Source: an uncultured Litoreibacter sp. (GTDB taxonomy: Bacteria; Pseudomonadota; Alphaproteobacteria; Rhodobacterales; Rhodobacteraceae). Taken from it: 64,000 nt of DNA. The stretch covers positions 496,001-560,000 of the forward strand of contig CANLVO010000001.1 of the NCBI GenBank assembly GCA_947494645.1. Direction: 5' to 3'. The position numbers and the translations under genes are program-made. Below the pieces are notes generated by a model that saw nothing but the letters and a program-made list of their open reading frames with translations, had not been told where the DNA came from and searched no databases. Positions within the stretch are counted from its first letter, which is position 1; every line of letters starts with the position of its first letter. Positions 1-8,956 of the stretch are shown piece by piece.

Positions 1-840
1 GCCCTCTGGATCCTCGTGTTTCTGGCGATGTTCATGTCGCTGAGCCTGATCACTTCAGGTGGTCAGAGCGTGGATCCACTGCTCTTGGCAATATTGCCGG
101 TCTTTCTGCTCGCCGCCGTGGTGATCTTGTATCATCGGCGCGGCGAACGAGCGTTGCTGCACCGCCTGTCGCGCGGCGGCACCGTCGTCCTGCCGTTGCT
201 GCTGCTCGCGCTGATCCCGATCCTCGCCGTGTTTGCCTATATCGGGTCCGATGTCCGGCTCTGGCAAGGCCTCTTGGCAGGGCTTGTTGTCGTGTTGGGC
301 TGGCTGTCCACCTTCCTGTTTCAGGAAGAACGCGTGGCGCAAGACCGCCGCGCCAAGGAGATCGACCTGCTTCTCGCCTTGCACGCGGAAATCGGCAACT
401 ATCTCGCCAAGTTTCAGGACGACAATTACGCTAGTAAGCTGGAAGAGTTTGAGGCGCTGAAGTCCAACCGCAAGAAACTGCCGCTCAACTTCATTCCCAC
501 ACAGGCCGATATGGTCGTGTTTCCGGCGATGCTGGGACAGATGACCGTGGTCAATGACGTGGCCCTGCACTGGGTGGTGCAGTTCTACACACAGGTGACC
601 GACATTTCCGCGTTCTCAGGCGATTTGCGGCAGGAGAGTTTTGCAACCTCCAACACGCGTCGCTTCAAGGTGGAAAAGTTGATCAATTTGGTGGAGATGC
701 AGCAAACCGCGATCACCTTGGGTCGGATCGCTCTGGAGGCCATTGAGCAGGCCGTACCCGCAGACCGCCTGCAGGCAATTGAGGCGCATTACCTCGTTGT
801 GAAAGATCGTTTGGAAATACATCAGGGGGAGGCCGCCTGA
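1..840 (+). CDS. Hypothetical polytopic membrane protein, 5' end cut by window
   Basis: The frame is open from base 1 (residues ALWIL precede the first possible start, a GTG at 16), so the true start probably lies outside the window. The visible part begins inside a hydrophobic stretch and has further membrane segments at about residues 19-40, 57-77 and 82-102 counted from the GTG. About 170 charged, probably helical residues follow, with the junction QEERVAQDRRAKEID typical of a cytosolic face. I recognise no family. The next items are on the opposite strand and the next plus-strand gene starts 850 bp on, so this looks like the last gene of its unit. Confidence 0.7.
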   Translation, partial: ALWILVFLAMFMSLSLITSGGQSVDPLLLAILPVFLLAAVVILYHRRGERALLHRLSRGGTVVLPLLLLALIPILAVFAYIGSDVRLWQGLLAGLVVVLGWLSTFLFQEERVAQDRRAKEIDLLLALHAEIGNYLAKFQDDNYASKLEEFEALKSNRKKLPLNFIPTQADMVVFPAMLGQMTVVNDVALHWVVQFYTQVTDISAFSGDLRQESFATSNTRRFKVEKLINLVEMQQTAITLGRIALEAIEQAVPADRLQAIEAHYLVVKDRLEIHQGEAA

Positions 841-851
841 TGCGGGAAAGA

Positions 852-938
852 TTAGCCGAACAGCCCCACGCCATACCGACCGGGCACGATCGGGGCGGGA
901 ATGTCTTTTTCAGTCGGTTGCTGCGGAATCTTTGTCAT
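852..938 (-). CDS. Candidate 28-residue micro-protein
   Basis: An ATG at 938 follows an AAGGTGG ribosome site by about five bases and opens a 28-codon frame ending in TAA at 854-852. The peptide starts MTKIPQQPTEKDIP and ends PGRYGVGLFG, so it is Pro/Gly-rich with no membrane segment or cysteine. A strong sigma-70-like promoter lies about 75 bp upstream on the same strand (-35 at 1042-1037, -10 at 1019-1014), downstream of the DUF4174 gene, so it has its own signal rather than relying on read-through. I do not recognise the product. It could also be a short regulatory RNA with an incidental frame. Confidence 0.45.
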   Translation of the reverse strand: MTKIPQQPTEKDIPAPIVPGRYGVGLFG

Positions 939-1013
939 AATGCCACCTTACCGTTCGAGTCTGAACAATTCAACAACAAGGCCGTCGCGGCCCAAGTTGC
1001 CTGCTCTCACCCT

Positions 1014-1042
1014 TATATAGTTGATCCAAAGGGCATTTTCAA
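1014..1042 (-). promoter_or_regulatory. Sigma-70-like promoter TTGAAA-N17-TATATA
   Basis: Read on the minus strand, TTGAAA (1042-1037) and TATATA (1019-1014) are separated by exactly 17 bases, close to consensus at both boxes. It points at the micro-ORF starting at 938, giving a leader of roughly 70 nt. The -35 box lies inside a hairpin at 1031-1052 that directly follows the DUF4174 stop codon. Confidence 0.55.
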
Positions 1043-1052
1043 GGCAATGCCC
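1031..1052 (-). terminator. Hairpin after DUF4174 gene
   Basis: GGGCATT at 1031-1037 pairs with AATGCCC at 1046-1052 around an 8-base loop, starting two bases past the DUF4174 stop. On the minus strand it is followed by only TTTGG, so it is at best a weak intrinsic terminator. It overlaps the -35 box of the micro-ORF promoter. Confidence 0.35.
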
Positions 1053-1054
1053 GC

Positions 1055-1528
1055 TCACCCATCCGTGCTCAAAGCGTCCGCGCGACGGTCCCGCAGCTCC
1101 TGTTGCCGCATCGGCATCTTGTCGATGCTGCGCGACAGCTCCCGCACCGACCACGGGAACGGCTTGCGCAGCTTCACGTCGCCATCCTTGCCGATCAGCA
1201 CCAGCATGAACCCCCGCGGCCGCAGCTCTTCGCGCAGCTCCGACATGGTCTCGGGGTCAGTGTCGGTCAGGATCACCACATCGCGCTCCGCCAAAGCGTC
1301 CTTGCGCTCTTCCAGAAGCTCCAGCTGGCGGATGAAGGCGGGGTCACGCTCCGTGTCGGCAAACACCACAACGGGCCGTTTCTCCCACAAAAAGTCCTTC
1401 AAATTTAACTCAACCATAGGCAGAGGAGCCATCTCCTCGGCCTCAGCCTCGACCGTCTGGGCCATCATCGGGCCCGCCATGGCAGCGCCAAAAAATGCTG
1501 CAAAAACAAGGGGTGTAGTCTGGTTCAT
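1055..1528 (-). CDS. DUF4174 family exported protein
   Basis: 157 residues. The N-terminus (MNQTTPLVFAAFFGAAMAG, ending near MMAQ) is a Sec-type signal peptide, so the protein is probably periplasmic. The mature part shows the DUF4174 pattern: LKDFLWEKRPVVVFA, then RDVVILTDTD, then RPRGFMLVLIGKDG and KPFPWSVRELSRSIDKMP near the end, a thioredoxin-like/peroxiredoxin-like fold without an obvious CxxC. Biochemical function is unknown for the family. The start is supported by GGAGG five bases upstream and by a TATATA box at 1553-1548. The gene is divergent from the sulfotransferase-like gene at 1695. Confidence 0.85.
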   Translation of the reverse strand: MNQTTPLVFAAFFGAAMAGPMMAQTVEAEAEEMAPLPMVELNLKDFLWEKRPVVVFADTERDPAFIRQLELLEERKDALAERDVVILTDTDPETMSELREELRPRGFMLVLIGKDGDVKLRKPFPWSVRELSRSIDKMPMRQQELRDRRADALSTDG

Positions 1529-1694
1529 ATCGCCTCCGGTTCCCTCTTATATAGGGGGTGTTTTGGCCATTTCTAAGTCCAAATCGCTCACAAGCCGGTG
1601 CACAGGCGCGATTAACGGCTTTCACACCGATTTACGCGAACTCTCAACCCCACATGGCGCGATACCCGCGTCGCTGCTTAAGGGGTTCGAGAAC

Positions 1695-2678
1695 ATGGAT
1701 ATCTGTCTGCATCTGGGGGCGCATCGCACGGGGTCAACCTCGTTTCAGGTCTTCATGAATACCAATCGCAAGGCCTTCCTGAAGGACCGCACCACCTTCT
1801 GGGGCCCCGGCCGCACCCGCTCGGGGCTGTTTGCAGGCCTCGTCCGCGACACCCGCCGCCTGACCCCGGGCGACCGGGAGCTGGGGCAGCGCTCCCTTGG
1901 GCGCATCAAAATGGAAATGTCGCGCGCCGCGCTTAACGGCAATGACCGGCTGGTGATCAGCGAGGAAAACACCATGGGCACGCTGGCCCAGAATTTCGCG
2001 CAATGCCAGCTTTACCCGCAGGCCGCCGACCGGCTGGCGCGCTTCGCCCCGGCGCTGGGCGGGCAGGGGCTGCGCATCGGGCTCGCGATCCGGTCCTATG
2101 ATAGCTACTGGGCCTCCGCGTTGGCTTTTGGGGCGCGGGCAGGTCGGCCTTTGCCGACCTCGCAAATGCTCGACCGGCTCACCACCCAGCCGCGCCGCTG
2201 GCGTCACATCATCGCCGATATCGCGCATGTCTTCCCCGAGGCAGAAATCGCCGTCTGGTCGTTCGAGGCATGGGCCAGCCAGCAGCCACAACAGGTCTGC
2301 GCGCTGACCAACAGGCTGTTGCCGCGCGCCATCACCGGGCCCGTGGAAGTCAACAATGCCTCGCCCGACACCGCAGACATCGCCGCCATCGCACGCGAAC
2401 GGGGCGACACCGCGCTGGCCGACCGGCTGGCCGCCACCATTGGCCGCTATCAGCCTTTCGATGCGGCCCAGGCCCATAAATTACGACAGGACTACGCCAC
2501 AGATATCGACTGGCTCAAAGAAGGCAGCGCCGGCTTGGCGACTTATTACGATCCGACCGGGGACACATCCGGCGCGTCGTTCCACCCAAGAGGACGTCAC
2601 AATGACCAAGAAACACGCCGAGAAACAAGCTTGGGCCGACCGCGCCACGAAAGAGTTGCGCGGCCGCTCGCTGGATGA
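1695..2678 (+). CDS. Sulfotransferase-like (P-loop) protein
   Basis: 327 residues from the ATG at 1695, preceded by AGGGG. The N-terminus reads [18 protein letters not shown]; residues 6-16 form the P-loop-like segment that binds the 5' phosphosulfate of PAPS in sulfotransferase-fold proteins. A second strand-turn, LVISEEN, at about 86-92 fits the same fold. The acceptor substrate cannot be predicted. The frame stays open further upstream, but without a ribosome site or homologous-looking sequence, so I use the ATG at the P-loop. The last 77 bp overlap the start of methylmalonyl-CoA mutase in another frame, and the last 25 or so residues ([13 protein letters not shown] onward) look like low-constraint sequence imposed by that overlap. 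Confidence 0.75.
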   Translation: MDICLHLGAHRTGSTSFQVFMNTNRKAFLKDRTTFWGPGRTRSGLFAGLVRDTRRLTPGDRELGQRSLGRIKMEMSRAALNGNDRLVISEENTMGTLAQNFAQCQLYPQAADRLARFAPALGGQGLRIGLAIRSYDSYWASALAFGARAGRPLPTSQMLDRLTTQPRRWRHIIADIAHVFPEAEIAVWSFEAWASQQPQQVCALTNRLLPRAITGPVEVNNASPDTADIAAIARERGDTALADRLAATIGRYQPFDAAQAHKLRQDYATDIDWLKEGSAGLATYYDPTGDTSGASFHPRGRHNDQETRRETSLGRPRHERVARPLAG

Positions 2679-4743
2679 GCTGACCTGGGCAAGCCCTGAG
2701 GGCATCGCGATCCAGCCGCTCTATACGCAAGACGACGCGCAAGACCTGCCGCATATGGGCTCGCTGCCCGGCGAGGGGCCCTTCACCCGCGGCCCCCGCG
2801 CCACGATGTACACAGGCCGCCCGTGGACGATCCGCCAATATGCGGGGTTCTCCACTGCTGAGGAATCGAATGCGTTCTACCGCAAGGCGCTCGATGCGGG
2901 ACAGCAGGGTGTCTCCGTGGCCTTCGATCTGGCCACACATCGCGGCTATGACAGCGACCACGAACGGGTCGAGGGTGATGTCGGCAAAGCGGGTGTCGCC
3001 ATCGACAGTGTCGAGGATATGAAAATCCTCTTCGACGGCATCCCGCTCGACCAAATCTCAGTTTCCATGACCATGAACGGCGCGGTGATCCCGGTGCTGG
3101 CGTCCTTCATCGTGGCGGGGGAAGAGCAAGGCCATGACCGCGCGGTGCTGTCCGGCACCATTCAGAACGACATTCTGAAAGAATTTATGGTGCGCAACAC
3201 CTACATTTACCCACCCGAACCCAGCATGCGCATCGTGTCCGATATCATCGAGTTCACCTCGACCGACATGCCGAAGTTCAACTCGATCTCGATCTCCGGC
3301 TACCACATGCAGGAAGCAGGCGCGAACCTCGTGCAGGAACTGGCTTTCACGCTGGCCGACGGCAAGGAATACGTCCGCGCGGCCATCGAAAAAGGCATGG
3401 ATGTGGACGCCTTCGCGGGTCGTCTCAGCTTCTTCTTCGCCATCGGCATGAATTTCTTCATGGAGGCCGCCAAACTGCGCGCCGCTCGCTTCCTGTGGCA
3501 CCGCATCATGACGGAGTTTGGCGCGCAGAAAGAGGGCTCTAAGATGCTGCGCACCCATTGCCAAACCTCCGGCGTCTCCTTGCAGGAACAAGACCCCTAC
3601 AACAACATCGTGCGCACCGCTTACGAGGCGATGTCAGCCGTGCTGGGCGGGACGCAATCCCTGCATACAAACTCTTTTGACGAAGCGATTGCGCTGCCGA
3701 CGGCCTTTTCAAGCCGCATCGCCCGCAACACCCAGCTGATCTTGCAGAACGAGACCAAAGTGACCAAGGTCGTCGATCCGCTGGCAGGCTCCTACTATGT
3801 CGAAAAACTCACCGCTGATCTGGCCGAAGAGGCGTGGAAAATCATCGAGGAAATCGACGAGATGGGCGGCATGACCAAAGCCGTGGCCTCCGGCATGCCC
3901 AAACTGCGGATCGAGGAAGCCGCCGCTCTCAGACAGGCGCAGGTCGACCGCGGCGACGAGGTCATCGTCGGCGTCAACAAATTCAAACCCACAGAGCAGG
4001 AAGAGATCGACATTCGCGATGTCGACAACGTCGCCGTGCGCAAAAGCCAGATCGCGCGGCTCGACCAGATCCGCGCCACCCGCGATCAGGCCGCCTGCGA
4101 CGCGGCGCTTACCGCCCTTGAAGACGGCGCAAAAAATGGCACCGGCAACCTTTTGGCTCTGGCCGTGGAAGCCGCCCGCGCCCGCGCAACTGTAGGAGAA
4201 ATCAGCATGAGTATGGAGAAAATCTTTGGCCGTCACCGCGCCGAGGTCAAAACCCTCGCTGGCGTCTACGGCGCCGCCTATGAAGGCGATGAGGGTTTTG
4301 CCACCATCCAGAAAGACGTCGAAAGTTTCGCCGAAGAAGAAGGCCGTCGCCCGCGCATGCTGGTCGTCAAAATGGGTCAGGACGGCCATGATCGGGGCGC
4401 GAAAGTCATCGCCACCGCCTTCGCCGATATCGGCTTCGATGTCGATGTGGGCCCGCTCTTCCAAACACCAGCGGAGGCTGCGCAAGATGCCGTCGACAAT
4501 GACGTGCATGTCGTGGGCATCAGCTCTCAAGCGGCGGGCCACAAAACGCTGGCCCCCAAGCTGGTCGACGCGTTGAAAGAGGCGGGCGCAGGCGAGATCA
4601 TCGTCATCTGCGGCGGCGTGATCCCGCAACAAGACTATGATTTCCTGTATAAATCCGGCGTCAAAGCCATTTTCGGCCCTGGCACAAATATCCCCGAAGC
4701 CGCCAAGGATATCCTCACCCTGATCCGCAAGGAGCGCAGCTAA
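2602..4743 (+). CDS. scpA: Methylmalonyl-CoA mutase (adenosylcobalamin-dependent)
   Basis: 713 residues. Interconverts (R)-methylmalonyl-CoA and succinyl-CoA, the last step of propionyl-CoA assimilation. The N-terminal TIM barrel carries [15 protein letters not shown] (70-84; Y80 is the probable active-site tyrosine) and SGYHMQEAG with H235 as the probable catalytic histidine. The C-terminal B12-binding domain has the DxHxxG motif D594-G-H596-D-R-G599, so H596 should be the cobalt ligand. Length and domain order match the catalytic large subunit. The start has GAGGA eight bases upstream. The first 77 bp overlap the preceding gene. Neighbours do not include mutB-type accessory genes or propionyl-CoA carboxylase. 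Confidence 0.97.
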   Translation: MTKKHAEKQAWADRATKELRGRSLDELTWASPEGIAIQPLYTQDDAQDLPHMGSLPGEGPFTRGPRATMYTGRPWTIRQYAGFSTAEESNAFYRKALDAGQQGVSVAFDLATHRGYDSDHERVEGDVGKAGVAIDSVEDMKILFDGIPLDQISVSMTMNGAVIPVLASFIVAGEEQGHDRAVLSGTIQNDILKEFMVRNTYIYPPEPSMRIVSDIIEFTSTDMPKFNSISISGYHMQEAGANLVQELAFTLADGKEYVRAAIEKGMDVDAFAGRLSFFFAIGMNFFMEAAKLRAARFLWHRIMTEFGAQKEGSKMLRTHCQTSGVSLQEQDPYNNIVRTAYEAMSAVLGGTQSLHTNSFDEAIALPTAFSSRIARNTQLILQNETKVTKVVDPLAGSYYVEKLTADLAEEAWKIIEEIDEMGGMTKAVASGMPKLRIEEAAALRQAQVDRGDEVIVGVNKFKPTEQEEIDIRDVDNVAVRKSQIARLDQIRATRDQAACDAALTALEDGAKNGTGNLLALAVEAARARATVGEISMSMEKIFGRHRAEVKTLAGVYGAAYEGDEGFATIQKDVESFAEEEGRRPRMLVVKMGQDGHDRGAKVIATAFADIGFDVDVGPLFQTPAEAAQDAVDNDVHVVGISSQAAGHKTLAPKLVDALKEAGAGEIIVICGGVIPQQDYDFLYKSGVKAIFGPGTNIPEAAKDILTLIRKERS

Positions 4744-4780
4744 CCCCTGTGATAGGGGAACGTCCGTGATAGGCTAACGC

Positions 4781-4801
4781 GCATCACTGCTTCAAAAATA
4801 C
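4781..4801 (-). repeat. Short dispersed intergenic element, copy 1
   Basis: On the minus strand this reads GTATTTTTGAAGCA followed by GTGATG. The same 21-base element, with two differences, is at 11515-11535 on the plus strand. Both copies are intergenic and both lie next to GC-rich sequence able to form a stem. Role unknown. Confidence 0.5.
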
Positions 4802-4807
4802 GCGCCC

Positions 4808-4866
4808 CGCAGGGCCGTGCGGCACAGGAGCAAAACCACGCTCCTCAAAGCCCGCACGGCCTTGCG
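4808..4866 (+). other. Long imperfect stem-loop with nested hairpin
   Basis: Bases 4808-4822 pair with 4852-4866 (15 pairs, one of them G-U). Inside, AGGAGC at 4826-4831 pairs with GCTCCT at 4840-4845 around an 8-base loop. There is no T-run on either side, so this is not a simple intrinsic terminator. It may end or stabilise the scpA transcript, or act in the leader of the AI-2E gene starting at 4913. Confidence 0.5.
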
Positions 4867-4912
4867 CTTGCCGCCCCACTGCGCCACATCTAAGGCGAGA
4901 AAGGGCACACGC

Positions 4913-5986
4913 ATGGCATTACCGGTTCAGGATCAGGCAAAGTACTGGGGCGTCGTGGCCGTCATCTTCGGCCTCGCGCTGTGGTTTCTGGGCGACGTGC
5001 TCTTGCCCTTCATCGTCGGCGGCGCAATCGCCTACATGATGGACCCGGTCGCCGACCGGCTGGAGCGGATGAAATTCAGCCGCGTCGCCGCCACCGCCAC
5101 GATCTCGCTTCTGGCCATTCTGGTCATCGTCCCGGTGATGGTATTTGTCATCCGCGAGGTGACGGAGCAAACCGCAGCCTTGCTGGAACAGGCCCCGACC
5201 TATCTCAGCAGCCTTTACGCCTATCTGTCGGACCGCTTCCCCGCGCTGCTGGATGAAACCTCGACCCTGTCCAAAACCATCAGCAGCTTCGGCGCGACCC
5301 TGCAGGAGCGCGGCACAGAGCTGGTACGCACCGTGTTCAGCTCCGCCGTGGGCGTCATCAACGCCGCCGTCTTCGTGGTGGTCGTGCCCGTCGTGGCCTT
5401 CTACCTGCTGCTGGATTGGGACAACCTGATCGCCCGCATCGACGCGCTGCTGCCCCGCGACCACGCGCCCCAAATCCGCAAGCTCGCAACCGAGATCGAC
5501 AACACGCTCGCCAGCTTCGTGCGCGGCCAGCTCACCGTCTGCGCAATCCTCGGCACCTTCTACGCCGTGGCCCTCATGGCGGTCGGGCTGCAATTCGGCC
5601 TCGTCGTGGGCGTTATCGCGGGCCTCATAACCTTCATCCCTTACGTCGGGGCGCTGGTCGGCGGGGCGCTGGCCATCGGCCTTGCGCTGTTCCAGTTCTG
5701 GTCCGACCCGCAATGGATCGTCGTCGTGGCCATCATCTTCGCCATCGGCCAGTTCCTCGAGGGCAACATCCTGACCCCGAAACTCGTCGGCGAAAGCGTC
5801 GGCCTGCACCCGGTCTGGCTGCTTTTCGCGCTGTCGGCCTTCGGCACGATCTTCGGCTTTGTCGGCATGTTGGTCGCTGTCCCGGTCGCCGCCATCATGG
5901 GGGTGCTGACCCGGTTCGGCATCACGCAGTACCAGTCCAGCAGGCTCTACCGCGGGCTCGACACTGACGACGACGAAGCCAGTTAG
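4913..5986 (+). CDS. AI-2E (PerM) family transporter
   Basis: 357 residues from the ATG at 4913, preceded by GAGAAAGGG. Hydrophobic pairs at the N-terminus (about 10-50, YWGVVAVIFGLALWFLG), a long amphipathic middle region (about 90-145), and a C-terminal bundle containing FIPYVGALVGG and EGNILTPKLVGESVGLHPVW, the signature of the AI-2E/PerM permease family. Substrates of this family are diverse (autoinducer-2 export, Na+/H+ exchange), so a substrate cannot be named. The stop is three bases before the hdaA ATG, so the two are probably one transcript. Confidence 0.93.
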   Translation: MALPVQDQAKYWGVVAVIFGLALWFLGDVLLPFIVGGAIAYMMDPVADRLERMKFSRVAATATISLLAILVIVPVMVFVIREVTEQTAALLEQAPTYLSSLYAYLSDRFPALLDETSTLSKTISSFGATLQERGTELVRTVFSSAVGVINAAVFVVVVPVVAFYLLLDWDNLIARIDALLPRDHAPQIRKLATEIDNTLASFVRGQLTVCAILGTFYAVALMAVGLQFGLVVGVIAGLITFIPYVGALVGGALAIGLALFQFWSDPQWIVVVAIIFAIGQFLEGNILTPKLVGESVGLHPVWLLFALSAFGTIFGFVGMLVAVPVAAIMGVLTRFGITQYQSSRLYRGLDTDDDEAS

Positions 5987-5989
5987 CAC

Positions 5990-6652
5990 ATGGCAGAGCA
6001 GCTTCCTCTACCGCTCCCCACCAAATCGGCGCTGGGGCGTGACAATTTTTTCGTCTCCGAGGCCAATCAAATGGCCGTCGCGGCCCTAGAGGCCACCCAG
6101 ACCTGGCCCAACGGAAAGCTGATGCTCTGCGGCCCGGCGGCGTCGGGCAAGACCCATCTGGCCCATGTCTGGGCAGGCGAGAACCAGGCCCGGATCATCA
6201 GCGCCCAAACCCTCGCCACGCAAGACATTGCAGCCATCGCCACCACCCCGCTGGTGGTCGAGGACGTTGACCGCGCATCGCCCGAGGATGAAACCCCGCT
6301 CTTCCACCTCCACAACCTGATGCTGGCCGAAGGCCACGCGCTGTTGATGACCAGCACCACGCCGCCCGCGACAATGGCCACCCAACTGCCCGATCTCAAA
6401 AGCCGCCTCACAGGCACCACGCTGGTCGCGCTCGACCCGCCCGATGACGCGCTTTTGGCGGTTGTCTTGATGAAAATGTTCGCCGACCGCCAGATCAACC
6501 TGCCTGCGGGCCTGCTCGACTACGTGGTCCCGCGCATCACCCGCTCCTTCGCCGAGGCCCGCCGCTTCGTCGACGAGATGGACGCCCGCGCCCTGTCCGA
6601 AGGCCGCCCCATCGGCAAGCGGCTTGCGGGTGACATCTTGGGCAAAGCTTAG
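5990..6652 (+). CDS. hdaA: HdaA, regulatory inactivator of DnaA
   Basis: 220 residues. HdaA binds the DNA polymerase sliding clamp and stimulates ATP hydrolysis by DnaA to prevent re-initiation of replication. The N-terminal EQLPLPL (3-9) fits the clamp-binding peptide of Hda proteins. A DnaA-like AAA+ core follows with Walker A GPAASGKT (48-55) and a Walker B-like PLVVEDVDRA. There is no C-terminal DNA-binding domain, as expected for Hda rather than DnaA. It starts three bases after the AI-2E gene; the next gene, ppk, starts 55 bp downstream on the same strand. Confidence 0.93.
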   Translation: MAEQLPLPLPTKSALGRDNFFVSEANQMAVAALEATQTWPNGKLMLCGPAASGKTHLAHVWAGENQARIISAQTLATQDIAAIATTPLVVEDVDRASPEDETPLFHLHNLMLAEGHALLMTSTTPPATMATQLPDLKSRLTGTTLVALDPPDDALLAVVLMKMFADRQINLPAGLLDYVVPRITRSFAEARRFVDEMDARALSEGRPIGKRLAGDILGKA

Positions 6653-6707
6653 CCCAACCACATCTGCTAAACTGGACATGCCCCTGAATTATTTGGCATA
6701 AGTGCGC

Positions 6708-8915
6708 ATGACCCTCCATTCCGACATCACGCTCGCGCCCATGACCGGCGCCGATTTCCTGAACGCGGCTTTCCCGAAGCCGGAGGATTTCGACGATGTC
6801 GACACCGACGGCCCCAACCGCTTCTTCAACCGCGAACTGAGCTGGCTGGCCTTCAACTGGCGGGTGCTGGAGGAGGCCTCAAACCCGAAAGTGCCCCTTC
6901 TTGAACGGGTCCGGTTTTTGGCGATCTCTGCCAACAATCTTGACGAATTCTACTCCGTCCGCGTCGCGGGCCTGCGCGAGCTGGCCTTGGCGGGCAACAC
7001 CATGCCCTCAGCCGACGGGCGCACACCTACGCAGCAACTCGTCCTGATCGACGCCAATGCCCGCGAGCTGATGGAACGGCAAGACACCGTCCTCGACACC
7101 CTGCGCGAAGAGATGACCCGGCAGGGCATGTCCATGCTGGCAGGCGAGGCGCTGACGGAAAATGACAGCGCCTTTCTGGAAACGCATTTCCTGTCGAACA
7201 TCTTCCCGGTCCTGTCGCCGCTGGCGATTGACCCCGCGCACCCGTTCCCCTTCATCCCCGACACAGGCCTGTCGCTGGCCCTGCAGCTGAAACGCAAATC
7301 CGACAATCGCAGCCTGAAAGCGCTCTTGCCGATCCCGCGCCAGATCGAACGCTTCGTCATGCTGCCCTCGGTCGAGGGGGAAACCCGCGTCATCTCCATG
7401 GAAGATCTGCTGATCCAACGCATCGGCGATATCTTCCCGGGCTACGAGGCCATCGGCCATTGCACCTTCCGCGTGCTGCGCGACAGCGATCTCGAGCTGG
7501 AGGAAGAGGCCGAAGACCTCGTCCGCGAGTTTGAAACCGCCCTGAAACGCCGCCGTCGCGGCGAGGTGGTCCGCCTGACGCTCAGCACCGGCGCCCCGCC
7601 TAAGCTGCGCGAATTGATCATGGACGCGCTCGAAGTGACCGAGGCCGATGTGATCGAGATCAGCGGCATGCTCGGCCTCAGCGACATCTCCGAACTGGTT
7701 GAGCTGGGCGAGCCGCATATGATGTGGTCGCATTTCTCCCCCCGCGTGCCCGAACGGGTGCAGGACCACGAAGGCGACATGTTCTCGGCGATCCGTCAGA
7801 AAGACATGCTGCTGCACCACCCATACGAAACCTTCGACATGGTCGTGCGCTTCCTCGCCCAAGCCGCCCGCGACCCCGACGTGGTGGCCATCAAACAAAC
7901 GCTCTATCGCACCTCAAACGAAAGCCCGATCGTGGCCGCACTTTGCGAGGCGGCCGAAAACGGCAAATCCGTCACCGCGCTGGTCGAGCTGAAAGCCCGC
8001 TTTGACGAGGCCGCAAACATCCGCCAATCCCGCAAGCTGGAACGCGCGGGGGCGCATGTTGTTTACGGATTCATCAACTACAAGACCCACGCAAAAATCA
8101 GCGCCATTGTGCGCCGTGAAAATGGCAAGCTGGTCACCTACACCCATTTCGGCACCGGCAATTACCACCCGATCACCGCGAAGTTTTACACCGATCTCAG
8201 CCTCTTTACCTGCGACGCCGCCCTTGGCCGCGACGCCACGCGGGTCTTCAACTACGTGGGCGGCTACGCCCAGCCCGACAGCCTCGAAAATCTGGCCATC
8301 GCGCCCCTAACGCTGAAATCCACCCTGATCGACAATATCGAGGCCGAGATTGCCCACGCCAAAGCCGGCAAACCGGCAGAGATCTGGGCCAAGATGAATT
8401 CCCTCATCGAGCCCGACGTCATCGACGCGCTTTATGCCGCCAGTCAGGCCGGGGTCAAAATCAGCCTCGTCATTCGCGGCATCTGCGGTCTGCGTCCCGG
8501 CATCACGGGTCTCAGCGAAAACATCCGGGTGAAATCCATCGTCGGTCGATTTTTGGAACATTCCCGCATCGTGTGTTTTGGCAATGGCAAAGGGCTGCCC
8601 TCGAAAAAAGCGCGGGTCTATATGTCGTCGGCCGACTGGATGGGCCGCAACCTCAATCGCCGGGTCGAAACACTGGTCGAAATCACCAACAAGACGGTCC
8701 ACGCCCAGGTGATGAGCCAGATCATGGCCGCTAATCTCGCCGACACTTCTCAAAGCTGGGTGCTGCGCCCCGATGGCAGCTACGCCCGGCAGGAATTTGG
8801 CGACGAAGACGAGGTCTTCAACTGCCACCGCTTCTTCATGGAAAACCCGTCCCTCTCCGGACGGGGCTCAGCAGGGGCCGGTGATGTGCCCGAACTGACC
8901 CACTCCGACGACTGA
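6708..8915 (+). CDS. ppk: Polyphosphate kinase 1
   Basis: 735 residues from the ATG at 6708; a GTG two codons earlier (6702) is an alternative. Polymerises the gamma phosphate of ATP into inorganic polyphosphate. The N-domain opens with RFFNRELSWLAFNWRVLEEA. The phospholipase-D-like core carries the autophosphorylated histidine H461 in YKTHAKI and the second histidine H618 in FLEHSRI, with YMSSADWMGRNLNRRVE near the C-terminus. Length is normal for PPK1. It follows hdaA by 55 bp and precedes the ppx-type gene, which hydrolyses the product. Confidence 0.97.
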   Translation: MTLHSDITLAPMTGADFLNAAFPKPEDFDDVDTDGPNRFFNRELSWLAFNWRVLEEASNPKVPLLERVRFLAISANNLDEFYSVRVAGLRELALAGNTMPSADGRTPTQQLVLIDANARELMERQDTVLDTLREEMTRQGMSMLAGEALTENDSAFLETHFLSNIFPVLSPLAIDPAHPFPFIPDTGLSLALQLKRKSDNRSLKALLPIPRQIERFVMLPSVEGETRVISMEDLLIQRIGDIFPGYEAIGHCTFRVLRDSDLELEEEAEDLVREFETALKRRRRGEVVRLTLSTGAPPKLRELIMDALEVTEADVIEISGMLGLSDISELVELGEPHMMWSHFSPRVPERVQDHEGDMFSAIRQKDMLLHHPYETFDMVVRFLAQAARDPDVVAIKQTLYRTSNESPIVAALCEAAENGKSVTALVELKARFDEAANIRQSRKLERAGAHVVYGFINYKTHAKISAIVRRENGKLVTYTHFGTGNYHPITAKFYTDLSLFTCDAALGRDATRVFNYVGGYAQPDSLENLAIAPLTLKSTLIDNIEAEIAHAKAGKPAEIWAKMNSLIEPDVIDALYAASQAGVKISLVIRGICGLRPGITGLSENIRVKSIVGRFLEHSRIVCFGNGKGLPSKKARVYMSSADWMGRNLNRRVETLVEITNKTVHAQVMSQIMAANLADTSQSWVLRPDGSYARQEFGDEDEVFNCHRFFMENPSLSGRGSAGAGDVPELTHSDD

Positions 8916-8956
8916 GTGCGAAAAGGTTAAGCCGGGGTAAAGAAATCTGCGGTTTG

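Noticed and set aside
840-1694. Long in-frame 5' extension of the sulfotransferase-like gene
   Set aside because: The sequence upstream of 1695 is Ser/Arg-rich noise antisense to DUF4174, and the P-loop begins at the ATG I chose.
3709-4632. 307-codon frame antisense to the B12-binding part of the mutase
   Set aside because: Shadow of GC-rich coding sequence; no independent signal.
4919-5989. 356-codon frame antisense to the AI-2E gene
   Set aside because: The translation is a string of Asp/His/Gln/Gly as expected from reversed hydrophobic codons; the sense frame is a recognisable permease.
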